Positions 43,420 through 52,674 of a DNA stretch of 64,000 bases are shown here, in pieces. Source of the DNA: Candidatus Pullichristensenella avicola (GTDB lineage Bacteria; Bacillota; Clostridia; Christensenellales; Aristaeellaceae). Both the position numbers and the translations under genes were made by a program. How positions within the stretch are numbered: the stretch's first letter is position 1; each line of letters starts with the position of its first letter. The notes under the pieces were generated by a model, which was given only the letters and a program-made list of their open reading frames with translations, ran no database searches and had not been told where the DNA came from. Location of the stretch: assembly GCA_018711655.1 (NCBI GenBank), contig DVIA01000003.1, forward strand, positions 1 to 64,000, in the 5' to 3' direction.

Positions 43420-44355
43420 ATGTCTGAGAAGCTGTCGGTTCGCCGCGGCAAAGGGAAAAATCAGCACACGGCGTTTGAACGTTCGCGCGTTCGCATGGGC
43501 ATGCTGTTTCTGCTGCCCTCGGCGCTGCTTTGCATTGTGTTTATCATTGTTCCGCTGATCAACGTGGTGATTTATTCCTTCCACGAGTGGAACGGCGTAA
43601 GCGACGACATGCTCTTTGTCGGACTTTCAAACTACAGCCAGTTGCCTTCCACGGAGGGCTTCTGGGAAATGGCGCTGGCCACGATCGTCTTTGCCTTTGG
43701 CACAACGGTGCTGGTCATCGCGCTTTCCTTCATTCTTGCCCTGGCGCTGGACAGCAAAAACCGCGGCCGCATCAGCCGCAGCGTCTACCGCACGCTGTGG
43801 TTCTTCCCCTGCATTCTCAGCGGCTCGGTGGTCGGCATCATCTGGCGCATCATGTATAACTACAACAACGGCGTAATCAATTCCATACTCCGGGGCGTCG
43901 GCCTTTCCCCCGTCAACTGGCTGGAGACATACGGGCTGACCAACTTCGCAGTCATTCTGGCGGCGGTGTGGTCCATGATGGGCCTTTGCATCGTCATTTT
44001 CCTTGCGGGATTGCAGAGCATCCCCACGGAACTGAACGAGGCGGCGGCGATCGACGGCGCGAGCGCCGGGCAGATCCGCCGGCATATCGTCATTCCCATG
44101 ATGGCTCCGTCCATCACCATCAACGTCCTGACCACCAGCATTGCGGCGTTTAAAATGTACGAGCTGCCCTGGCTGGTTTCGGGCGGGCTTCCGGGCTATT
44201 CCACGCGCCTGCTCACGCAGCGCATCTATTTCTTCGCATTCAATGCCAGCAACTTCGGCCTGGGTTCTGCGCTGGCTGTCATTCTTATTCTGATCATTAC
44301 TGTGATATCGCTCATCCAGTTGGTCGTACTTCGCAAGAGGGAGGACATTTACTGA
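43420..44355 (+). CDS. ABC sugar transporter permease (MalF type)
   Basis: The 311-residue protein starts MSEKLSVRRGKGKNQHT at an ATG at 43420 with GAGGTGAG upstream. About six membrane helices follow, and the cytoplasmic EAAAIDGASAGQIRRHIVIPMMAPS matches the EAA loop that contacts the ATPase. It ends VLRKREDIY, and the stop overlaps the next gene by one base. Confidence 0.93.
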   Translation: MSEKLSVRRGKGKNQHTAFERSRVRMGMLFLLPSALLCIVFIIVPLINVVIYSFHEWNGVSDDMLFVGLSNYSQLPSTEGFWEMALATIVFAFGTTVLVIALSFILALALDSKNRGRISRSVYRTLWFFPCILSGSVVGIIWRIMYNYNNGVINSILRGVGLSPVNWLETYGLTNFAVILAAVWSMMGLCIVIFLAGLQSIPTELNEAAAIDGASAGQIRRHIVIPMMAPSITINVLTTSIAAFKMYELPWLVSGGLPGYSTRLLTQRIYFFAFNASNFGLGSALAVILILIITVISLIQLVVLRKREDIY

Positions 44356-45185
44356 TGACACGCAGAAAGATCAAAAAAATCTTCGGTTCTGTGGGCCTGT
44401 TCGCCGCGACGGCCGTTTTCTGGCTGCCGATCTATTACTTCGTCATCGGCGCATTCAAGGCGCGCACAAACATCGTCAAATTCCCCCTGGTCATCAACGC
44501 CGATATGTTCACCCTGGAAAACTTCACCTACGCCATTCGCAGAATGAAGCTGTTCCAGGCGCTGGGCAACACCGGGTTTATCACGGTGGTATCGCTGTTG
44601 ATCGTCGTCATCTGCGGCTCGCTGGCGGGGTTCGCCATTGCGCGCATCCAGCACAAGTCCTTCCGCATCTTCTATTCGGCCGTGGTGGCGCTGATGGTCG
44701 TTCCCTTCATCGGCGCGTTGATCCCCATCGTGGTGCTGATCCGCGATATCGGGCTGTACGGCTCGCTGTGGGGCAATGTGCTGATCCAGGCGGCGTGGAA
44801 CCTGCCGTTTTCCATCTTCCTGTATACGGGCTTTATGCGCTCGCTGCCCAAGGAGTTGGAGGAGGCGGCCTACATCGACGGCTGCGGCACATTGCGCGTG
44901 TACGGCAATATTTTCCTGCCGCTGCTCAAGCCCGTTACCGCCACCTGCTGCATCCGCGCCGGCATCGGCATCTGGAACGACTATCTGGTCAGTTCTTCGC
45001 TGCTCAACAGCGTCCGTCAACCCACGCTGATGGTGGCCATTTACTCCTTCTTCGGCCAGTATGTGTCTGAATACGGCTATGCGTTCGCAGGCATCATCAT
45101 GGCCTCGCTGCCGATCATCATTATGTTCGTGTTCCTGCAGAAATACTTTATCAAGGGCCTTGTGGCCGGAGCCGTCAAGGGATAG
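44355..45185 (+). CDS. ABC sugar transporter permease (MalG type)
   Basis: The 276-residue protein has six predicted helices and the EAA loop EEAAYIDGCGTLRVYGNIFLPLLKP. The C-terminal FLQKYFIKGLVAGAVKG is the usual MalG-type end. It forms the importer pore with the preceding permease. The ATPase subunit is not encoded nearby. Confidence 0.94.
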   Translation: MTRRKIKKIFGSVGLFAATAVFWLPIYYFVIGAFKARTNIVKFPLVINADMFTLENFTYAIRRMKLFQALGNTGFITVVSLLIVVICGSLAGFAIARIQHKSFRIFYSAVVALMVVPFIGALIPIVVLIRDIGLYGSLWGNVLIQAAWNLPFSIFLYTGFMRSLPKELEEAAYIDGCGTLRVYGNIFLPLLKPVTATCCIRAGIGIWNDYLVSSSLLNSVRQPTLMVAIYSFFGQYVSEYGYAFAGIIMASLPIIIMFVFLQKYFIKGLVAGAVKG

Positions 45186-45201
45186 ATAGGAGGGAAAAAC
45201 C

Positions 45202-46269
45202 GTGAGCCTGTTTGAAGTAACCGCATACGACAGAGAGGTCTATGAAAACGAACTGCGAGACTTCCTGCCGGAAAAAATGATCGACATCCACACGCACGTC
45301 TGGCTGGCCAAACTCCGCCCGCCGAAAGCGCCGAAGCCCGGCGAAGTCAAGCGCACGGTCACCTGGCCGTCGCTGGTGGCCAAGGACAACAGCATCGAGG
45401 ACCTGTTGGAAACTTATAAACTGATGTTTCCAGGCAAAGAGGTCACGCCGCTGATCTTCTCCAACGCCGGGCGCGAGCACCTGGACGTATGCAACGAATA
45501 TGTCCGTGAATGCGCCGCGCGCACGGGCGTTCCCGCGCTGTACTATTCGCGGCCGGAGCAGAGCGCCGAAGAGGTGGAGCGCCACATCCGCGAAGGCGGT
45601 TTCCTGGGCGTGAAATCCTATCTGGATCTCTCCCCCGCCTATCTGCCGGTGGGCGAAATCCGCATCTTCGACTTCTTCCCGCATCATCAGTTGGCGATGC
45701 TGGACAAAATTGGCGGCATCGTCATGCTGCACATTCCGCGCAACGGCCGGCTCAAAGACCCGGTCAATCTGGCGCAAATCCTCGAAATCAAACAGAAATA
45801 TCCCAAATTGCGCCTGATCATCGCCCATATCGGCCGCGCCTACACGGAATTTGACGTCGGCAACGCCTTTGAAGTGCTTGCGCCCTGCACGGATTTGATG
45901 TTCGATTTCTGCGCCAATACCTGCGAATACGCCATGACGCGCATGCTGGAGGCCGTCGGCCCCCGCCGGGCAATGTTCGGCAGCGACCTGCCCATTCTGC
46001 GCATGCGCATGCGCCGCATCGAGGAAAACAACACCTACATCAACCTCATCCCGCCGGGATTGTACGGCGACCCCAGGCAGGATTCGCATCTGCGCGAAGT
46101 TTCCGAGGAAGAGGGCAAGCGCATGACCTTCTTTATGTACGAGGAGATCCTCGCCTTCAAGCGCGCCGCCAAAACGGTGGGCCTGACCGCCGCCGACATC
46201 GAACGTTGCTTCTATTCCAACGCGCGCGAGCTTCTCGACGTCGCGCGCCGCGACATTTACGGAGCATAG
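45202..46269 (+). CDS. Amidohydrolase-family (TIM-barrel metal-dependent) hydrolase
   Basis: The 355-residue protein starts at a GTG at 45202 after AGGAGG. It has the amidohydrolase-2 (COG2159-like) pattern: IDIHTHVW near residue 31, GVKSYLDLSPAY, MLHIPRNG, LIIAHIGRAY and MFGSDLPILRM, giving metal-binding His residues and the late Asp. Members include decarboxylases and sugar-acid lactonases. In this operon hydrolysis of a lactone or an ester linkage of the imported sugar is plausible, but no substrate can be inferred. It lies between the permeases and the isomerase gene. Confidence 0.85.
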   Translation: MSLFEVTAYDREVYENELRDFLPEKMIDIHTHVWLAKLRPPKAPKPGEVKRTVTWPSLVAKDNSIEDLLETYKLMFPGKEVTPLIFSNAGREHLDVCNEYVRECAARTGVPALYYSRPEQSAEEVERHIREGGFLGVKSYLDLSPAYLPVGEIRIFDFFPHHQLAMLDKIGGIVMLHIPRNGRLKDPVNLAQILEIKQKYPKLRLIIAHIGRAYTEFDVGNAFEVLAPCTDLMFDFCANTCEYAMTRMLEAVGPRRAMFGSDLPILRMRMRRIEENNTYINLIPPGLYGDPRQDSHLREVSEEEGKRMTFFMYEEILAFKRAAKTVGLTAADIERCFYSNARELLDVARRDIYGA

Positions 46270-46281
46270 GAGGAAAGCATC

Positions 46282-47667
46282 GTGAGCATCAAAATCGGCT
46301 ATCTGCCCCTGTATATCAAGCTGTACGACGACAACAACCCCCACTATCGCGACCCCATGGTCAAGCACATGCACACCCTGATCTCCATGCTGGAAAGCGA
46401 AGGCCTGGAGGTCGTCGCCGCGGACGTTTGCCGCCTCAAGAGCGAATTTGAAGCGGCCGCAAAGCTGTTCAACGATGCGGATGTGGACGCAGTGGTGACG
46501 CAGCACCTGGCCTACTCGCCCTCGCTGGAGGCGATCGACGCGCTGTTGTCCATCAAAGCGCCGCTGATCGTGCTGGATACCACGCCGGATTACGAACTGC
46601 TTTCCATCGCCGGCTACAAAAGCGGCATTTCCAACAACCACGGCATCCACGGCGTGCAGGACATGTGCAATCTGCTCAGGCAGCGCGGCCGTTCCTATGA
46701 AATCTGCGTCGGCCACGCCCTGCACAGCGAAGTCATCGCCGAGGTCGCGGGCATGTGCCGGGCGGCGAAGGTGAAAAAGCTCTACCAGAACGCGCGCGTC
46801 GGTTCGGTCGGCGGCTCGTTCGCGGGCATGGGCGATTTCTTCATCACCCCCGAAAATTACAAGGCCCGCATCGGCGCGGATGTGTTTTTCATGGACGAAG
46901 CACAGGTCAAGCGCTACGTCGGCGCCGCTACGGAAGCGGAAATCGACGCCGAGATCGCCTACGACCGCGACCACTTCACCTTCGAAATCGAGGATATGGA
47001 CGCCTATCGCGCCGCGCTGCGCTCGGGCCTTGCCGTGCGCAAATGGGCGGCGGACAACGCGCTGACGGCCTGCACGGTCAACTTCCTCTCGCTGGATCAG
47101 TGCGGTATGCCGAAAATGCCCTTTGAGGAGTGCACAAAGATGCTGATGCGCGGCATGGGCTATGCCGGCGAGGGCGACGTGCTCACCGCCGGCCTGGTCG
47201 GCGCGCTGCGCGCGGTCTATCCCAACACGACGTTCACTGAGATGTTCTGCCCGGATTGGAAGGAGAACGTCATCCTTCTCAACCACATGGGCGAGTGCAA
47301 CCTGAACCTGGCCAAGTGGCGGCCGGTGCTGCGCAATGTGCCGTTCAACTACAATTCCTGCGGCGATACGGCGGCTCTGTATGGCTGCATGCGCGCCGGA
47401 AAGGCGGTGTTTGTCAACCTTGCGCCCATGGGCGAAGGCTTTACCTTCATCGTCACCCCGGTGGAGATGCTCGACGCAGGCCTGGAGTTCGGCGCCTACC
47501 GCAACGCCATCCAGGGCTGGCTCAAGCCCCGCAAACCGCTCAAGCAGTTCCTGAAGGAATTCTCGCTCGCCGGCGGCACGCACCATTCCGCGCTCGTCTA
47601 CGACGCCGATCCGGAAGAACTCGCGGCTTTCGGCCGCATGATGGGCTTTGAAACCATCGTGATCTAA
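46282..47667 (+). CDS. L-fucose/L-arabinose isomerase family protein
   Basis: The 461-residue protein starts at a GTG at 46282 after AGGAGGAAAGC. The N-terminal half (IGYLPLYIKLYDD, DVDAVVTQHLAYSP) and the C-terminal half (EMFCPDWKENVILLNHMGECN, the end GGTHHSALVYDAD) match the fucose/arabinose isomerase superfamily, with Glu, Asp and His residues for Mn binding. Classical FucI has about 590 residues, so this is the shorter type. It probably interconverts an aldose and ketose before the FGGY kinase acts. It is the last gene of the operon. Confidence 0.87.
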   Translation: MSIKIGYLPLYIKLYDDNNPHYRDPMVKHMHTLISMLESEGLEVVAADVCRLKSEFEAAAKLFNDADVDAVVTQHLAYSPSLEAIDALLSIKAPLIVLDTTPDYELLSIAGYKSGISNNHGIHGVQDMCNLLRQRGRSYEICVGHALHSEVIAEVAGMCRAAKVKKLYQNARVGSVGGSFAGMGDFFITPENYKARIGADVFFMDEAQVKRYVGAATEAEIDAEIAYDRDHFTFEIEDMDAYRAALRSGLAVRKWAADNALTACTVNFLSLDQCGMPKMPFEECTKMLMRGMGYAGEGDVLTAGLVGALRAVYPNTTFTEMFCPDWKENVILLNHMGECNLNLAKWRPVLRNVPFNYNSCGDTAALYGCMRAGKAVFVNLAPMGEGFTFIVTPVEMLDAGLEFGAYRNAIQGWLKPRKPLKQFLKEFSLAGGTHHSALVYDADPEELAAFGRMMGFETIVI

Positions 47668-47682
47668 TCGCATTTCCAACGC

Positions 47683-47712
47683 GCAGGGGGGTCGCCGCGG
47701 CGATCCCCCTGC
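47683..47712 (+). terminator. Near-perfect hairpin ending the catabolic operon
   Basis: GCAGGGGG (47683-47690) and TCGCCG pair with CGGCGA and CCCCCTGC (47705-47712) in a 30-base palindrome with one mismatch, 15 bases after the isomerase stop. The T tract after it is weak. Confidence 0.75.
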
Positions 47713-48360
47713 TTGTGTTCGTCCAGAGCATTTTCAACCGCACCCTGATCATCAACGCGTCTTAAAACGATGCGCCGGAAGCGGCGGCGCGCGCAGTTTT
47801 CCCGTCGCGCCGCGAAAGCGCGATCGCCTTGCGCATGCGCGCGACTTCGAATGGCGACGGGCGCGTCCTTCGAGTCCCAACCCGAAGCTGCAAAGCGCAG
47901 GCTTTCCCCGGTTCGCTGTTGCAGCGGCTTTGGGGGCCGCGCTCTGTTCCAACGCCAAGCCCTCAATTTCCCTCTGGCGCAATTTCGAACGCACAGCGCG
48001 CCGCCGCGCCGGTTTGTTTCGCGCTTTTCCAATGCGCAAAACAGCGCTTGTCTCCGCCTCTGACGGGGTGATGTTTTCCTTCAGCGCTGGCAGGCACGCT
48101 TCTTTCGCGCCGGCGCGGAAAGCGTCTGCCTGCAAGCGCGGCGCGCGGCGGCGACGCGCCTGCGTTCCGTGGGTTCGGCGCCGCCGGGGCGGATGGCGCG
48201 GGCGGCAAAACACCGCGCTTCCCGCGCCCATCGCAGCGGGCCTGCACCCGAAAAAGCGCCGCCGCGGGACGATGAGCGGCGCTCCCCCGCTGTTTGAAAA
48301 CGGCTTTCCGGGCTGCCGTTCCCGAGAACCGGCTCGGCGCGCCAGTACATCGCGCCTTTC
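47713..48360. other. GC-rich spacer of 0.65 kb with no recognisable gene
   Basis: Several frames are open on both strands, as expected at this GC content, but none has a ribosome site, family motif or sensible composition (they are rich in Arg, Ala, Pro and Cys). I see no RNA gene signature. It resembles in composition the spacer at 58274-58907. Confidence 0.5.
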
Positions 48361-48389
48361 TTGACAGCGTCACCGGCCGCGGGTATAAT
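48361..48389 (+). promoter_or_regulatory. Consensus sigma-A promoter
   Basis: TTGACA (48361-48366), exactly 17 bases and TATAAT (48384-48389) match both hexamers perfectly, with the GTG start of the next gene only 22 bases after the -10. Expression is likely strong and unregulated at this level. Confidence 0.92.
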
Positions 48390-48410
48390 GATAAAAGGGA
48401 GGTGTGCGCC

Positions 48411-48830
48411 GTGCATCAGGCGACGGAAAGGGTCTACGAAACGCTTCTGCGCAAGGAAATCAAGTGCAGAATTCGCGAAACGGATAAGGCGTCCATGGTG
48501 GAGGTCAGTTTCAATGGCAAAACCTTCCCCACGGCGACGTTCTTTTGTATTTCCAACTCCGAAGGCAACGACGTCGCCATTCGCGCCGTGAACATCGTCA
48601 AGTTTCAGCAGGACAGGCTTGGCCGACTGCTCGACGCCTGCAACGACGTCAACCGCCGTTTTCGATTTGTGAAGTTTGTGGTGGACGCGAAAAATTGCGC
48701 CGTCAATATCGAAATGGACATACCCGCCTGTTGCGAAAACGTTGGCGAAGCAGCCGGCGAACTGCTTGTGCGCGCGGCGAGCATTCTCGACAATGTCTAT
48801 GCGCAGCTGATGCAGGCGGCGTGGGCGTGA
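48411..48830 (+). CDS. YbjN domain-containing protein
   Basis: The 139-residue protein starts at a GTG at 48411 (MHQATERVYETLLRKEI) with GGGAGGTG upstream. The alpha/beta pattern, including FCISNSEGNDVAIRAVNIVKF and a RFRFVKFVVDAKNCAVNIEMD strand pair, fits the YbjN fold, related to type III secretion chaperones. Function is unknown. It is followed after one base by a lipid kinase gene. Confidence 0.7.
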   Translation: MHQATERVYETLLRKEIKCRIRETDKASMVEVSFNGKTFPTATFFCISNSEGNDVAIRAVNIVKFQQDRLGRLLDACNDVNRRFRFVKFVVDAKNCAVNIEMDIPACCENVGEAAGELLVRAASILDNVYAQLMQAAWA

Positions 48831-48831
48831 T

Positions 48832-49722
48832 ATGGACCGTCAACTCGTCATTTTGAACCCCCGTGCCGGCAGATGTCAGGCCGCGCGCCGCATTGCGGAG
48901 CTTTTGCCGTTGCTGGAGGGGGACGGCGTCGTCGCGGAACTGCTGGAAACCACAGCCGCGGGCGACGCGCAACGGGCCGTCGCCTTGCGCGCCGGCGAGT
49001 TTGCGCGCGTGGTGTGCATCGGCGGCGACGGCACGCTCAACGAAGTCATTTCCGGCATGCTCGACGCCGGCGCGGATGTCCCCATCGGCTACATCGCCGC
49101 CGGCTCCACCAACGATTTTGCCGTCAGCCACGGCATTTCCCGCGACATCCTTCGGGCCGCGCGCGACGTTGCTTCGGGCGTGCCTACGCCCATCGACGTC
49201 GGCTCTTTCAACGGGCGCTATTTTGCCTATACGGCTTCGTTCGGAGCCTTTACGCGCGCCTCTTATGCCGCCCCGCAGTCGGCAAAAAATGCTGTAGGGC
49301 ATCTTGCGTATATCTTTGAAGGCATCAAAGATCTGGCAGCCATCCGCCCGTACGCCGTGACCGTCGAGGCGGAAAGGGAGACGTATGCCGGCGAATTCAT
49401 CTTCGGCATGGCGGGCAATTCCACCTCCATGGGCGGCGTGCTGAAACTCGACCCCAGGCAGGTGGACCTGCACGACGGCAAATTCGAGGTCATCCTCGTG
49501 CGCAAGCCGGAACACATCGGCCAGCTCATCGCCGCCGCCGTGGCCCTGCAAAGCCGCCAGTATGAAAACGAACTGCTCTGTTTCTTCAAAGCAGCCCATT
49601 TGCGCATTTCCGCCCCCGGGGACATGAATTGGACGCTCGACGGCGAATTCCAGCCCGGCGCGGAACGTATCGAGATTCAGAACCTGCACAACGCCGTGCG
49701 GCTCATCCTGCCGCGCGGATAG
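48832..49722 (+). CDS. Diacylglycerol kinase family lipid kinase
   Basis: The 296-residue protein has LVILNPRAGR near the start, the nucleotide motif VVCIGGDGTLNEVISGM near residue 60, and GYIAAGSTNDFA, as in DgkB/YegS/BmrU. It probably phosphorylates diacylglycerol or a related lipid in the membrane lipid cycle. The small integral kinase DgkA, usually between ybeY and cdd, is missing from its site in this genome region, so this enzyme may take over part of that role (inference). It is in one transcript with the YbjN gene. Confidence 0.92.
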   Translation: MDRQLVILNPRAGRCQAARRIAELLPLLEGDGVVAELLETTAAGDAQRAVALRAGEFARVVCIGGDGTLNEVISGMLDAGADVPIGYIAAGSTNDFAVSHGISRDILRAARDVASGVPTPIDVGSFNGRYFAYTASFGAFTRASYAAPQSAKNAVGHLAYIFEGIKDLAAIRPYAVTVEAERETYAGEFIFGMAGNSTSMGGVLKLDPRQVDLHDGKFEVILVRKPEHIGQLIAAAVALQSRQYENELLCFFKAAHLRISAPGDMNWTLDGEFQPGAERIEIQNLHNAVRLILPRG

Positions 49723-49724
49723 TT

Positions 49725-50168
49725 TCAGCGCCCGCCGCGCCGCCAGGGATGTCGCAGAAATTCCCGCAGGGCGTCCCTGGCGCTTTCGTCGATCTCCATG
49801 TGCGTTGCGATAATGCGCCGTACCGCCGGCGTGGTGTAAATGTCCAGGGGCGCCTTTTGCGCAGGCATCGCCGCGCGTACATCTTTTTTCAGCGTAAATC
49901 TGTATACAGGCTCAAACGCGAGGCGGTATTCGCGCTTGACGCGCTCGACGTCTGCCCATTCCAGCGGGTACGGTTTCCCGCGAAGGACGACGATCACCCG
50001 GTCATAGCGCAAGATCAGGTCGTTGCGCAGCGATACCACGGCAAAGACAGCGTACAGCGTCAGAAGCAGCACGGCAAAAAACCACGCGCCCATCCACCAG
50101 CACAGCGCCTCCAGCAGCGCCAGAAAAATCAGGTATATGGGCAGGTTATACATGCTCATGGAACGCAT
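49725..50168 (-). CDS. Membrane protein with PH-like cytosolic domain, unknown function
   Basis: The 147-residue protein starts at 50168 after AGGAGGGGG. Two close hydrophobic segments (residues ~8-45) are followed by a soluble domain (RYDRVIVVLRGKPYPLEWADVERVKREY), which has the strand pattern of bacterial PH-like domains, and a basic end (RHPWRRGGR). I recognise no named family. It lies 12 bases after the gene at 50181. Confidence 0.6.
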   Translation of the reverse strand: MRSMSMYNLPIYLIFLALLEALCWWMGAWFFAVLLLTLYAVFAVVSLRNDLILRYDRVIVVLRGKPYPLEWADVERVKREYRLAFEPVYRFTLKKDVRAAMPAQKAPLDIYTTPAVRRIIATHMEIDESARDALREFLRHPWRRGGR

Positions 50169-50180
50169 GGAGCCCCCTCC

Positions 50181-50531
50181 TTAGCGGGGAAGACGCGGGC
50201 CCGGCCCGCCCTTGTCCCGCTCCTCCTCCCAGGTGATAAAGTAGTTGCCCGTGCGAACGACATGGACGGTCATGACTGCGCCAAGCGTGAAGCCGATCAG
50301 CGTCGCAAGTATTGCCGCGCCGCGGGGCGGGAGAAAGAACGCGAGGATGAAAAACAGGATCGCCGCGGCGATGATGCCCACGCCGCAACAAACGAGTTGC
50401 ACCCACATACGCAGCGAGTCGCTTTTCCAGTGAATGTCCATTCCGCAGCGCTTGCAGGTATAGACGCCCTCTGAAAAATAGCCGCAGAACGCCGCGCGCA
50501 GGGCTTCTTTCGGGCGATGCGCGCATCCCAT
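50181..50531 (-). CDS. Small membrane protein with N-terminal Cys pair, unknown function
   Basis: The 116-residue protein starts at an ATG at 50531 after AAGGAGGG. Cysteines near residues 16, 26 and 29 (YTCKRCGM) hint at half a zinc ribbon, then two membrane helices follow (residues ~43-66 and ~72-90), and a polar tail ends GGPGPRLPR. It is probably co-transcribed with the gene at 49725. Function unknown. Confidence 0.6.
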   Translation of the reverse strand: MGCAHRPKEALRAAFCGYFSEGVYTCKRCGMDIHWKSDSLRMWVQLVCCGVGIIAAAILFFILAFFLPPRGAAILATLIGFTLGAVMTVHVVRTGNYFITWEEERDKGGPGPRLPR

Positions 50532-50599
50532 GGCACGCCCTCCTTTTCAATGCGCGCGGCCCCGCTCCATTCGAGCGGGGCCGCTTTGCGCGACAGCCG

Positions 50600-51574
50600 T
50601 CAGCGGCTGCCCTTGTCGTAGGGGATGCCCTCGGCCTTCGGCGCGCGGGACTTCCTGGACGTCAGCACCAGTACGATCATCGTCACCACATAGGGGAGCA
50701 TCAGGTAGATGTACTCGCTGGACTTGATGCCCTCGAAATCCGGCAGGAAGGGGATGGCGCTCGAGTACGAGCCGAGAATTTTGAAAAAGGCGAAGAACAG
50801 CGAGGCCCCGAGGATGTTGAGGGGCTTCCAGTTGCCAAAGATCATCACCGCCAGGGCGAGGAAGCCGTAGCCGGCTACCTGGCTCTGGAAGCCGGAGCCG
50901 GAGGCCACCGTAAAGGCCAATCCGCCGATGCCGCCCAGCATGCCGGAGATGAACACGCCGATGTAGCGCATTTTGTAGACATTGATGCCCACGCTGTCCG
51001 CCGCCTGGGGGTGTTCGCCGCAGGCGCGCAGGCGCAGGCCCAGCCGCGTCTTGTAGAGGATGATCACCGAGGCGACGAGCAGCACGATGGCGATGGGCGT
51101 GGTCAGGTAAAGGCTTTTAAAAATCAGGCGGTTGAAGAACACCTCCTGCGAAGCCTCGCTGGTGATGCGCACCCACTTGGGGATGGCGATGGTCGTCTGC
51201 CCCTGCCCCTGGATGGCCCAGGTGAGCACAATGGCGAAGGCGGGCGCGAGCATGTTCAGCGCCGTGCCGCCGATGGTCTGGTTGGCCTTGAGGTGCACGG
51301 AGGCAAAGGCCAGCAGCATGGAAAACACCGCGCCCGAGAGCGCCGCCACGAGGATGGCGCAGAATACCGCCAGTTGCGGATGCGCCGCGCCCCAGCCGAT
51401 CTGATCCATGGCGCGCAGAAACAGGCAACTCAACAGCGCGCCAATGATCATAATGCCCTCCAGGGCAATGTTGATGATGCCGCTGCGCTCGGAGAACATG
51501 CCGCCCAGCGCCACCAGCAGAAGCGGCACCGCGAAGAGGATGGTGGAACTTAGAATGTCCGCGAAGATAAGCAT
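50600..51574 (-). CDS. BMP-type nucleoside ABC importer permease 2
   Basis: The 324-residue protein has about nine to ten helices. FSERSGIINIALEGIMIIGA near the N-terminus and GEHPQAADSVGINVYKMRYIGV match the permease family of purine nucleoside importers (such as Bacillus NupQ). It ends with a short basic tail. Its start overlaps the stop of the preceding permease by one base. Confidence 0.93.
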   Translation of the reverse strand: MLIFADILSSTILFAVPLLLVALGGMFSERSGIINIALEGIMIIGALLSCLFLRAMDQIGWGAAHPQLAVFCAILVAALSGAVFSMLLAFASVHLKANQTIGGTALNMLAPAFAIVLTWAIQGQGQTTIAIPKWVRITSEASQEVFFNRLIFKSLYLTTPIAIVLLVASVIILYKTRLGLRLRACGEHPQAADSVGINVYKMRYIGVFISGMLGGIGGLAFTVASGSGFQSQVAGYGFLALAVMIFGNWKPLNILGASLFFAFFKILGSYSSAIPFLPDFEGIKSSEYIYLMLPYVVTMIVLVLTSRKSRAPKAEGIPYDKGSR

Positions 51575-52674
51575 CAGTCTTCCTCCTTCCCGGCGGCGCG
51601 CTCATGCTTGCGGCTGAGCAGGCGGGCGATGCCGCCCTGCACCAGCAGCGCGAAGGCGCTCAGGTAGATGATGGCCGCGATGATGATGTCGATGATCTCC
51701 TTGGCAAACTCCGGCTGCAGCGATTCGCCGCCCACCTGTATGTAGGAGATGAACAGCGAGGAGAAGATGGTGCCGATGGGATGCGACGAAGCCAGCAGCG
51801 CCACGGGGATGCCGTTGAAGCCCATGTTCACCAGCGTCTTGATGATGGTGAACTGCGCCGTGCCGCTCAGGTAGTAGATGGCGCCGCCCACGCCTGCGAA
51901 CGCTCCGGCGATGGCCATGGAAAGCACGATGTTGCGCTTGTCGTTGATGCCGGCGTAGAGGCTGGCGTTGCGGTTGTAGCCGCAGGCCTTCAGTTCGTAG
52001 CCAAACGTGGTCTTGGAAAGAATCACCCAAGCGAGGATGGCGAAGATCACGGCGATGAAAATGCCGATGTTCATGTAGTTGCCAAACACCGCGTCCAGCC
52101 CCAGCTTGGGCAGCGCCGCCGCAGGGTTGGCGTCGGCCAGCCGCGCCGTGCGGTCGCGGGCGACCTGGCCCCAGGCGTTGGCCAGCATCATCGGCATGTT
52201 GTTGATGCACATGTTCACCGCGAACAGGCCGATCCAGTTGAACATGATGGCGGAAATGACCTCGTTGACGTTGAAGTAGGCCTTGAAGATGCCGGGGATC
52301 GCGCCCCAGATGGCGCCGCCGATCATGCCGGCGAGGATGGCCACATACCAGGGAAGCTGGAACTGTATGCCCACCGTGAGGGCGAAGAACGCGCCCACGG
52401 TGTACTGGCCGGACGCGCCGATGTTGAACAGGCCCGTTTTAAAGGCAAAGCCCACGGAAAGGCCCGTCATCAGAAGCGGAGCGGCGGTGTAAAGCACCTT
52501 GCCCAGTTTGGACATATCGCGCGCGCCGCTTAAAAGCATGTCCTCCAGGCCGCCGATGGCGTGTACGGGGTTGAAGATCAGCAGCAGGATAAAGCCCAGC
52601 AGCAGGCCCGCCAGTATGGAAACAAGCGAACCCATCAGGCTCAGCGTGCCGCGCTTTTGCAGAAATTTTCTCAT
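51574..52674 (-). CDS. BMP-type nucleoside ABC importer permease 1
   Basis: The 366-residue protein has about nine to ten helices, with GLSVGFAFKTGLFNIGASGQY near residue 75 and CGYNRNASLYAGINDKRNIV, the pattern of NupP-like permeases. It pairs with the next permease to form the pore. The start overlaps the ATPase stop by 4 bases. Confidence 0.93.
   Translation of the reverse strand: MRKFLQKRGTLSLMGSLVSILAGLLLGFILLLIFNPVHAIGGLEDMLLSGARDMSKLGKVLYTAAPLLMTGLSVGFAFKTGLFNIGASGQYTVGAFFALTVGIQFQLPWYVAILAGMIGGAIWGAIPGIFKAYFNVNEVISAIMFNWIGLFAVNMCINNMPMMLANAWGQVARDRTARLADANPAAALPKLGLDAVFGNYMNIGIFIAVIFAILAWVILSKTTFGYELKACGYNRNASLYAGINDKRNIVLSMAIAGAFAGVGGAIYYLSGTAQFTIIKTLVNMGFNGIPVALLASSHPIGTIFSSLFISYIQVGGESLQPEFAKEIIDIIIAAIIYLSAFALLVQGGIARLLSRKHERAAGKEED

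Noticed and set aside
45175..47679. 834-codon open frame on the minus strand
   Set aside because: It lies opposite the amidohydrolase and isomerase genes, which have clear motifs and ribosome sites. The antisense frame is rich in His, Gln and Ala and has no family motif.
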